From positions 1 to 28,090 of IMG/VR virus record IMGVR_UViG_3300025133_000486: a DNA stretch of 28,090 nucleotides; one strand, given 5' to 3'. Positions 22,217 to 28,090 of the stretch are shown one piece after another (positions within the stretch are counted from its first letter, which is position 1; every line of letters begins with the position of its first letter). The translations under genes were made by a program, and so were the position numbers. Source of the stretch: a virus. The notes below the pieces were generated by a model, which worked only from the letters and a program-made list of their open reading frames with translations, did no database searches and was not told where the DNA came from.

Positions 22217-23731
22217 TTAACTGTTGACTGAAGACACTTTCTTCCAGATAGCGTGAGATTCGGGCATGCTGAATTCCATACCAGCTTCGGTAAGAATTTG
22301 GTCAACCCGACGGTCAACACCACTGTTTTCAAGTGTCTGTACACCTACATAAATGGAGGTGTCGCGATTAAGGCCATTACCTACGAGAGGTCGATAAGCG
22401 ACATGCTTTAGATCGACTCCCATCATAGATACATTAGTGCCATCCAAGTGAATGTTTCTCATCAGATTCATTCCACCATAAGGTGTAGAAATCTGTGTCA
22501 CATCAAGACCAAGAACTTTCTTGCGACCAGTTACTGCAAGGTCGGCCCGAAATTGGCCATCTATGCCGATGTTATTAGAGAAATAACCACCCAGCTTATG
22601 TAACCAGTTGTATACTTCTGTTGAACAGAAGAATACTGTACCAGAACTAGCTGAGTAGCGAGGATCTAACAGTGCAGACATATCATCAAGGAAGTTATCT
22701 GCGTGCTTGTCAGTCGCCCATTCAAAAGCATTACCGTGGCTTAAAACCCAATCAACTGCACCTTGTGTAGTGCGGTAAGTAGAGTTTTGAGATCCAAATA
22801 GGAGTGATTGCTCAATATCCCATTTATGCTCGATAAGCTTCTCTTTCCAGATACGTGCCCACTCATTGCCTTCAAACTTTAATGACGTTGCACGATCAGT
22901 GTTAGTCATCGACATTGTAGTTTTGAAGATTTGAGTTTGTCCGTAGCTAGTTGAGAAAGGTTGGTCTTTCCAAGTCTCTGGATAACCAGTTCCTTTTTCA
23001 AACACAGAACCAACAACATAACACTTATATGGTGCTAATGCTTCCTCACTTTGAGTCGCTGCGGCAGTATCACTGTCAGCTACGCTCATTCCAGCTGGTT
23101 CACCCATGTAGAAGCTACCTGCGTCAACACTTTTAACTACCTTACCTGTTACATTAACGTAATTTCCAGAATCTGCTACACTGGATATCTTTATAACTTG
23201 GTAGTCAGAAACTAACTTATCATTAGATGCGTTTGAAGCTGTTGCTACAGGAACTTTAATTAACTGATCAACCATGAAAAATTCTGGCTTAGTACCAGCT
23301 CCCCCAGATTGATAAGTTGTATCTTGGCCATACACATTAGTCTTATTGCCTGCACTAGCATAGTCAGTACCAAATTGACCATACCATGTATCTTCTGCAG
23401 CATCTTGCGAATTTGCATTTGTAGAACAATTAGTGTCAAAACTGCTACCATGATGTGCTAAATAAGCATAACGCTTATGCCATGAGCCACGTCTCTCAGT
23501 AAATTTAAACTGAGGGTCATCCGTGGGTTTTTTCGCTAGTTTACTTACTAAACGAAAGAATGGATCTTGGGACACAGCGAGCTCCGATACACGACTTCCA
23601 AAGTCGTATTTTCTACGAAGATCACCAGTGTTAGGATCAGATCCATCATACCCGCTAGGGGCACCAGGGGCTGCACCATCAGTAAAAGTACCGATATTAG
23701 AGCCCGATGAATATAGAATGTCTTCTGGCAT
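22217..23731 (-). CDS. Major capsid protein (504 aa)
   Basis: A 504-residue protein directly after portal and scaffold genes, with a strong AAAGGAG ribosome site. Features fit an HK97-fold capsid protein: a polar, Gly-rich N-terminal arm (1-60), a long spine-helix region (TMSMTNTDRATSLKFEGNEW, EKLIEHKWDIEQSLLFGS around 275-310), and a beta-rich C-terminal domain (VLGLDVTQISTPYGGMNL). The RTTQGAVDWVLS segment near 315-330 recalls SU10/DUF5309-type major capsid proteins. There is no protease gene in the window, and the N terminus is not obviously cleaved. A Gly/Ser/Asp-rich region around 90-260 could be an insertion domain. The capsid call is strong from order and composition; subfamily is tentative. 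Confidence 0.82.
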   Translation of the reverse strand: MPEDILYSSGSNIGTFTDGAAPGAPSGYDGSDPNTGDLRRKYDFGSRVSELAVSQDPFFRLVSKLAKKPTDDPQFKFTERRGSWHKRYAYLAHHGSSFDTNCSTNANSQDAAEDTWYGQFGTDYASAGNKTNVYGQDTTYQSGGAGTKPEFFMVDQLIKVPVATASNASNDKLVSDYQVIKISSVADSGNYVNVTGKVVKSVDAGSFYMGEPAGMSVADSDTAAATQSEEALAPYKCYVVGSVFEKGTGYPETWKDQPFSTSYGQTQIFKTTMSMTNTDRATSLKFEGNEWARIWKEKLIEHKWDIEQSLLFGSQNSTYRTTQGAVDWVLSHGNAFEWATDKHADNFLDDMSALLDPRYSASSGTVFFCSTEVYNWLHKLGGYFSNNIGIDGQFRADLAVTGRKKVLGLDVTQISTPYGGMNLMRNIHLDGTNVSMMGVDLKHVAYRPLVGNGLNRDTSIYVGVQTLENSGVDRRVDQILTEAGMEFSMPESHAIWKKVSSVNS

Positions 23732-23750
23732 TCCAAACTCCTTTCTTTAA

Positions 23751-23784
23751 GTTCGGAATAGCGCCAAATAAGGCCTATCCGAAC
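23751..23784 (-). other. Hairpin between scaffold and capsid genes
   Basis: Inverted repeat GTTCGG/CCGAAC, ATAG/CTAT and GCC/GGC gives a 13-bp stem with two single-base bulges (23757, 23762) and a six-base loop (23766-23771). It covers the scaffold stop codon (23775-23777) and ends about 16 bases before the capsid ribosome site. There is no U tract, so it is not a terminator. It may be an RNA processing site, a 5' stabiliser of capsid mRNA, or a brake on scaffold relative to capsid translation. Confidence 0.55.
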
Positions 23785-24698
23785 AGGTTATTTAAATCAG
23801 GATCCAGGGAAAGTATGTTATCAAATACAGAATCATCTGCAGATTTAACTACCTTTCCTGGGCTGTTCACTCCACTGGCGCTTGTTGGCATATTTCGGAC
23901 ATTTTTCATCTGATTCAGCATATCTTGCTTAGTAGCATTTGCTGTGTTTTTTGCCGCTTTATCACGATTAACGAGATAATAAATATCATCAATAGTCATT
24001 TTCCGACCTTTGGCATCAGCCATCATGCCGTCAAAATCATCTTGACTCATGTCCATTTTCTCTCTGAATTCATTCTCCTGCTTTGATCGCTGTGCCTTTG
24101 CTTGCATAGCTTGCGCGTTCTGACGTTCACCTTGAAGCATTTGCCCAACTCTTTGTTGAACTATGCCGTCTACATGAGCATTCATTACTTTTGCAGAATC
24201 TGAATCAGGATCTGATACAGCTTCACTGGCGTCAAACATAAAGTTTTCATCAAGATTTAACTTATCCTGAATCGTCTTTGTTGGTTCACCGCCATTAACC
24301 AGATAGTCTCGAACGTGGTCAACAAGCCCACTATCATTTTTCATTGCTTCAAGAACAGGAACAAAAGGTTCCAGGTCTTTCAGCTCATCCTTAAGTTTCA
24401 CAGCTTCCCGACTTGAATCGGAATACCGCTTCTTATAAGGATTATCGTCGTTGTCCCACGTGTTAGAGCCACCGCTTTCTGTAGAGTGAGTTACCTGTTC
24501 GGGGTCACTCGCGACTTGATGGGTTACCTCAGTGGTATCGTCAAGGATTCCTCCATTGACTGATTTATCAAGTGCTTCAAAAAAATCATCACCTTCTGAG
24601 CCTGTTCCTTCAGGTAGACTGTCAAATGATTCAAAGTCATTTAACGGTTTTTCCTGAACTTCAGGGTTACTTTCAGTGTTTTCGGAAGAAGCTACCAT
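23775..24698 (-). CDS. Scaffolding protein (307 aa)
   Basis: A 307-residue, very acidic, low-complexity N-terminal region (1-90, rich in Glu, Asp, Ser) is followed by KKRYSDSSREAVKLKDEL and a long helical, Gln/Met/Lys-rich segment (about 170-270, GERQNAQAMQAKAQRSKQE) and a disordered tail ending DPDLNNLFG. This is the composition of podovirus scaffolds (P22 gp8 / T7 gp9 type), which line the procapsid and leave before DNA packaging. It sits between portal and capsid genes, as expected. A good AGGAG site precedes the ATG. No protease motif is visible. Confidence 0.78.
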   Translation of the reverse strand: MVASSENTESNPEVQEKPLNDFESFDSLPEGTGSEGDDFFEALDKSVNGGILDDTTEVTHQVASDPEQVTHSTESGGSNTWDNDDNPYKKRYSDSSREAVKLKDELKDLEPFVPVLEAMKNDSGLVDHVRDYLVNGGEPTKTIQDKLNLDENFMFDASEAVSDPDSDSAKVMNAHVDGIVQQRVGQMLQGERQNAQAMQAKAQRSKQENEFREKMDMSQDDFDGMMADAKGRKMTIDDIYYLVNRDKAAKNTANATKQDMLNQMKNVRNMPTSASGVNSPGKVVKSADDSVFDNILSLDPDLNNLFG

Positions 24699-24724
24699 AC
24701 TTAATCTCCTAAGTTAGTTGTATA

Positions 24725-27022
24725 TTATTCTTTTTTATTGGCGTTTGCCAAATTGTTTCGTGTTTTCTGTAACTCAAGGTCCATCTTGTCCTTAACGGCA
24801 TCAGCTTCATTGGACATTACATTCCTTAGGAGCTTCTGCTTACCTTCAGTTTCAGTGTATTGCTTATCTGTCTTAGACTTCGCCTGTTCTTTGTGTTTTG
24901 TGATTTCCATCTCAGCCTGCATTACTTTACCTTTAATGCCTGCCTGTACTAATTGTCTCTCAAGCGTTTCAATCGTTCCTTCCTTATCTTTCAAGACTTC
25001 GTCCATCTGCTCGATCTGACCGCGCATCTGAGCATATAAGCTCTTACGCTTTGCAATTTGTTCTTTATCTTTAATATCTGTTTCAGCAAGGACGGCAAGA
25101 TCATCTACAATGCCTAGTTGCATCATATCCTTCAATTCCGATAGGTATGCCCACCTATTTATAGGCAATGTAGAACCAGAAACCACTCGTACATCAAATT
25201 TAGCAGTCTCATAGTCCATGCTCTTGCCGATAGCCTCACCCATATCGTTATAAAGGGGTACATTTAGTTCAACCTCTTTCTCTTGCTGTAACGCACTGGG
25301 TTGAACGATTCTAAATCTTTTGTTAGCAGTGTATACATTTTGAGAGAATTGCATTACAACCTTACCTAGTTGCCTAAGCGCAGGTTCAATGCTATGTTTC
25401 ATCCATTGTTTAATTCTCCTGGTACCATACTCGTCTAGCGCAAGCATACCACGAAATGTCTCATGCTGTTGTTGAGTATCCCCCTGCATACTTGAATAAA
25501 TACCAGCTAAATATTCCATATCCTGTTTACCTTCTTGAACAATGCCGAAAAATGCATTAGATAGAGGAGCTGGTAATATGGGAGTAGGAGCTTCCGATCC
25601 AACGCGCTTCGGAAGTAATGCGCCTGGTGCGGATGAATATTTTTCCCACACTTCTTCATCAATAGCGCCTTCATCATATAACCATCTAAGCGACGAACCC
25701 AATGATGCATTATGCACCATAATTTGATGACTTTTGTTTATTTCTCTCTGTTTTCCGATTAGTGGGGAAACTGCAGATATGGGAAATGGTGTCCCTGTCC
25801 ATTTATAATGGAATGGAACAATGGGATACTCAGTTACATTATCTGGTAAGACCTTTTCATACAAGAACTGATCACCCGCTACGCAACTTTGCTTTATGCG
25901 AGTACCCTTAAATGGAATGCTCTCTATCACATTTTTAGCAAAATTCTCATCTTCCATTATGATTTTAAACTCTTTCTCGCTAATAACTTGGTTCTCAATC
26001 TTAGACGCTTCCTGCTGTAACTTGCTCATGCACTCCTGGCTAAATCCTTGAAGTTGAGCATCCATCTGCTCCTTTGCCTTTGTCAGTTCGAGTTGCATTC
26101 TTTCTGGTAGCATCTTACCTGCTTGTACTTGTTCTTGCATAGATGCTTCTTGCTCTCGAAACTGCACCTCAAGTTCCTGTTGCATCTCCTTTACCATTAC
26201 ATCACATTGCTTCTTCATCTCACTTAATTCTTTTTTAGTGGGAGGCATGCGGTAAAATACATTTACATATGGAACTTTGATCTTTTCGTACATTTCAAAA
26301 AACTCAACCATGTCATCCTGAGTCCCATCAGACCTAACTGTCATAGTATTATTATTATCTTTCGGACTAAATAGAGATTGGTCATTATCCCACATTGCTC
26401 TCTGGGAGTAATCATCATTAGTTTGCACTGTACTAGACCTCTTGATCTTTATTTTATAATCTGGAAATAGTTTCTCAAGATGATTTTTGGGAAGAACTTT
26501 CTTAATTATGACATAAGCAGCATCTCTGAATAGCATGTCTCTGCTTTTCGGATCTGGATATACATCAAAAGGATCTGGTTGTTTTAGAGTGACCTCGCCC
26601 ATTCCGTTATCCATATCAGGATCTACATCAACCAATACATAACCTACTGATTTGGTAATTGAATCATTAATAGCATTTGCATACAAGGTGCCCCCATCCG
26701 ATAAATGCCATATATAGTCTGCAATATCAGAAAATACCGCAGCTACACCAGAATCACTCCCTTCGACGCCTATTGCTTGCCACCTAGGGCTATTTGCTGT
26801 TGCATAAAAATTTAACATTTCGACTACAGGTAAGATCCTATTAATCGTGAATGTGGGCATACCTTGCTCTTCAAGAGATGTCTTTTCTTTTTCCGACAAT
26901 TGAGCATCATTGGAAAATTCATACCCAACTGTATTGACCCTCTCCCACTGCTGTCTTTCATATATGTCAGCACCCTGGTTAAATATTTCTCTTATTATAT
27001 CTGCTTTTTTCTTCCTAGCCAT
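24725..27022 (-). CDS. Portal protein, P22-like (765 aa)
   Basis: A 765-residue portal: the start of the structural order portal-scaffold-capsid. The N-terminal half has the P22-type portal pattern: QGMPTFTINRILPVVEML (53-70), SPRWQAIGVEG (78-88), SITKSVGYVLVDVDPD (121-136), KQPDPFDVYPDPKSRDMLFRDAAYVI (147-172). Residues about 262-348 are a Gln/Glu/Met-rich coiled coil inserted in the body, and the last 115 residues form another long coiled coil (from about 650) consistent with a C-terminal barrel like that of P22 gp1. It is expected as a dodecamer at one capsid vertex through which DNA enters and leaves. The start has AGGT eight bases upstream and the gene overlaps nothing. Confidence 0.85.
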   Translation of the reverse strand: MARKKKADIIREIFNQGADIYERQQWERVNTVGYEFSNDAQLSEKEKTSLEEQGMPTFTINRILPVVEMLNFYATANSPRWQAIGVEGSDSGVAAVFSDIADYIWHLSDGGTLYANAINDSITKSVGYVLVDVDPDMDNGMGEVTLKQPDPFDVYPDPKSRDMLFRDAAYVIIKKVLPKNHLEKLFPDYKIKIKRSSTVQTNDDYSQRAMWDNDQSLFSPKDNNNTMTVRSDGTQDDMVEFFEMYEKIKVPYVNVFYRMPPTKKELSEMKKQCDVMVKEMQQELEVQFREQEASMQEQVQAGKMLPERMQLELTKAKEQMDAQLQGFSQECMSKLQQEASKIENQVISEKEFKIIMEDENFAKNVIESIPFKGTRIKQSCVAGDQFLYEKVLPDNVTEYPIVPFHYKWTGTPFPISAVSPLIGKQREINKSHQIMVHNASLGSSLRWLYDEGAIDEEVWEKYSSAPGALLPKRVGSEAPTPILPAPLSNAFFGIVQEGKQDMEYLAGIYSSMQGDTQQQHETFRGMLALDEYGTRRIKQWMKHSIEPALRQLGKVVMQFSQNVYTANKRFRIVQPSALQQEKEVELNVPLYNDMGEAIGKSMDYETAKFDVRVVSGSTLPINRWAYLSELKDMMQLGIVDDLAVLAETDIKDKEQIAKRKSLYAQMRGQIEQMDEVLKDKEGTIETLERQLVQAGIKGKVMQAEMEITKHKEQAKSKTDKQYTETEGKQKLLRNVMSNEADAVKDKMDLELQKTRNNLANANKKE

Positions 27023-27030
27023 AGCTATAC

Positions 27031-27252
27031 CTATATCATGTTAAATGCTTTTAATACAATGGGGATAAGAAAACTCACCACAATCGCAATAGTATAAACC
27101 TTAGCTTCACTTTTTTCAAGTTCTACTATTCTTCCATTTTGAACAGAAAGATGATTCTCTATTTTTTCCACCCTCTTATAAATTGTGATCTGTCGCTCAT
27201 TAAGTTTTGTTAAGTATTTCAATACTTCTTCTCTATGTTCAGAAACTTTCAT
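27031..27252 (-). CDS. Coiled coil with C-terminal membrane anchor (73 aa)
   Basis: A 73-residue protein: residues 1-48 form a Lys/Glu-rich coiled coil (HREEVLKYLTKLNERQITIY) and residues 50-71 a transmembrane helix (VYTIAIVVSFLIPIVLKAF). Its start overlaps the 106-residue gene by ATGA, so the two are coupled. A tail-anchored small protein next to an N-anchored one suggests a membrane pair for lysis (holin/antiholin or spanin-like). That is inference from topology; no family is recognised. Confidence 0.5.
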   Translation of the reverse strand: MKVSEHREEVLKYLTKLNERQITIYKRVEKIENHLSVQNGRIVELEKSEAKVYTIAIVVSFLIPIVLKAFNMI

Positions 27253-27569
27253 TTACCATTCCCATTCATTCGTGACATAATTCCATCCATACGAGATAAT
27301 TGTTTTTCAATGTCACCCATCGCTTCAATCATCGCCTCGTGTCTACGGTCTCTAACCGCATCAGATTCATTCCATCTCGATATTAGTTTAATAATCATAC
27401 CTTCCATATTCTCTATTGTCTCAGATTGACCACGATTCTCTATTTCAAGATTCCTGAGTGACTCTTGCTGAGATTCGGACTTCTTTGACATTGATACTAC
27501 TAGATAGACGAACATCACACCTACTACGCCAATCATCCCTGCTTCGCCATATACCGCCATAAAATCCAT
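27249..27569 (-). CDS. Putative BhlA-like holin or membrane coiled-coil protein (106 aa)
   Basis: A 106-residue protein with one N-terminal membrane helix (about 5-27, GMIGVVGVMFVYLVVSM) followed by a long charged coiled coil (SESQQESLRNLEIEN ... MGDIEKQLSRMDG). One hydrophobic helix then charged Ser/Lys/Glu heptads is the outline of BhlA/UviB-type holin-like proteins, although those are usually shorter (about 70 residues). AAGGTAAA precedes the ATG. It lies upstream of portal with another small membrane protein, and the lysozyme gene is 7.5 kb away in the same direction. A role in lysis is plausible but unproved. Confidence 0.5.
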   Translation of the reverse strand: MDFMAVYGEAGMIGVVGVMFVYLVVSMSKKSESQQESLRNLEIENRGQSETIENMEGMIIKLISRWNESDAVRDRRHEAMIEAMGDIEKQLSRMDGIMSRMNGNGK

Positions 27570-27572
27570 TAT

Positions 27573-27761
27573 TCATTTTACCTTGTAATTTGGTTGCCAT
27601 ATTTCGTAATAATCATCAAACTGCACCGACTGCCACATAGCCCATTGATATAAGTTTCCGAGCATATCTTCTACCCACTCACTCATTGGACTATTAAACC
27701 AGAGCAGTCTATCTGCATTATGACCGATATGATAGAACAGTATTGATAGCATCCTTCTCAT
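27573..27761 (-). CDS. Small aromatic hypothetical protein (62 aa)
   Basis: A 62-residue protein rich in Trp, Tyr, Met and Leu (LLWFNSPMSEWVEDML, LYQWAMWQSVQFDDYYEIW). Hydrophobicity is spread and amphipathic rather than a clean membrane span. It is the first gene after the palindrome-rich control region; an in-frame stop lies just upstream, so the ATG at 27761 (or 27752) is the start, with only GGA close upstream. Function is unknown. Confidence 0.48.
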   Translation of the reverse strand: MRRMLSILFYHIGHNADRLLWFNSPMSEWVEDMLGNLYQWAMWQSVQFDDYYEIWQPNYKVK

Positions 27762-27811
27762 TCCGATGATTTATTACTAATTTTCATAGTTAATCCGTGT
27801 TTTTCATGCTA

Positions 27812-27887
27812 TTGCGCAAGTTTGCGTTACGCAATGTTGCATAACAAGGTTGATATTCCGCTTATCAACCTTATAGAGTTGTGTAAC
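27812..27887. promoter_or_regulatory. Palindrome cluster in the control region before the late genes
   Basis: Within 76 bases lie: TTGCGCAA (27812-27819); TTGCGTTACGCAA (27822-27834), a palindrome with one central base; GTTACGCAATGTTGCATAAC (27826-27845), an imperfect palindrome overlapping it; AAGGTTGATA / TATCAACCTT (27846-27872), perfect 10-bp arms around TTCCGCT; and a third TTGYRTAAC copy (27879-27887; the others are at 27837-27845 and, inverted, 27826-27834). No U tract follows on either strand, so these are not terminators. Operator sites, a hairpin promoter or an origin/packaging signal are possible. Confidence 0.6.
27867..27880 (-). promoter_or_regulatory. Candidate promoter element upstream of the structural genes
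   Basis: Leftward strand AACTC TATAAGGTT, matching the element at 21964-21979 apart from a two-base gap. TATAAG could act as a -10 box; no convincing -35 box is at standard spacing. It overlaps the left arm (in leftward reading) of the 10-bp hairpin, so a protein bound there would affect initiation. Confidence 0.25.
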
Positions 27888-27936
27888 AAAATGTAGCATA
27901 ATTCGCACATTTTAAACGGATAGCCACACTACCCAT

Positions 27937-28089
27937 TTACTTATTTTTCTTCTTTCCCCAACTAAGAGGATTGATATTAAATTCTTTTTCATAGAAGTTC
28001 ACTTTCTCTTCAAGCTGGTCTCGTTGTATCTTTTCTTCCACCATATGTTTGTCCAGTAAATCCCCAATCTTAACATCAGCCGTGACCAT
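27937..28089 (-). CDS. Small coiled-coil protein at window edge, possibly 5'-truncated
   Basis: A 50-codon leftward frame ending in TAA (27937-27939). ATG is at 28089-28087, one base from the window end, so it may be the true start or an internal Met of a longer gene. The sequence is charged and helical (HMVEEKIQRDQLEEKVNFYE) and ends PLSWGKKKNK. Length and place upstream of the late genes do not identify a family. The last base of the window gives no upstream ribosome site to judge by. Confidence 0.45.
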   Translation of the reverse strand: MVTADVKIGDLLDKHMVEEKIQRDQLEEKVNFYEKEFNINPLSWGKKKNK

Positions 28090-28090
28090 C

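Noticed and set aside
27846-27872. Perfect 10-bp hairpin read as a terminator
   Set aside because: No T-run follows on either strand and it lies upstream of, not after, a gene group; treated as a regulatory dyad.
1-28090. tRNA genes, CRISPR arrays, insertion sequences, integrase or attachment sites
   Set aside because: No cloverleaf-type sequence, spaced repeat array, transposase/recombinase motif or terminal repeat was seen on either strand.

Overview
This window is the structural half of a tailed-phage genome of podovirus (short-tailed) type, plus the tip of an oppositely oriented gene block. It is AT-rich by eye, has no bacterial housekeeping genes, and is packed with short overlapping genes (many ATGA and TAATG junctions). 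The host cannot be read from the sequence. A P22-type portal, a peptidoglycan-cleaving enzyme in the tail block and large ejection-type proteins fit a Gram-negative host, but that is inference.

Layout. Positions 1-1086 carry four rightward genes (the first cut by the left edge), including a small PD-(D/E)XK-type nuclease. They end at a strong rightward terminator lying inside the 3' end of the converging leftward gene. Everything from 1083 to the right edge is leftward. In transcription order from the right this block has: a small partial gene; a 175-base control region full of palindromes (27762-27936); three small proteins, two with one membrane segment; portal; scaffold; major capsid protein; a 66-residue head-fibre-like protein; and a textbook terminator with a cUUCGg loop (21934-21962). 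Connector and tail genes follow: a 303-residue protein, a tryptophan-periodic 96-residue protein, two small completion-type proteins, a lysozyme/transglycosylase, a zinc-ribbon metallophosphoesterase, and an 842-residue tail hub/stabilisation protein. Last come the putative ejection proteins: a 200-residue glycine-zipper protein, a 547-residue coiled-coil protein with an EF-hand loop, a 2955-residue giant and an 884-residue protein.

The main discovery candidate is in the 2955-residue giant. Residues 2082-2131 look like the catalytic double-psi beta-barrel of two-barrel RNA polymerases: an APRTG segment, then about 35 residues later DFDTDKMYFY, i.e. the DxDxD metal-binding loop. As I recall, crAss-like phage virion RNA polymerases carry a similar DFDxDK loop. 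The protein sits among ejection proteins and has Gly-rich hydrophobic segments at its N terminus. I therefore infer a virion-packaged, ejected RNA polymerase that would transcribe early genes on entry. Structure prediction or profile searching would settle this.

No terminase, tailspike or fibre, integrase, tRNA, CRISPR array or insertion sequence is recognisable. There is no gene-free stretch longer than about 175 bases.
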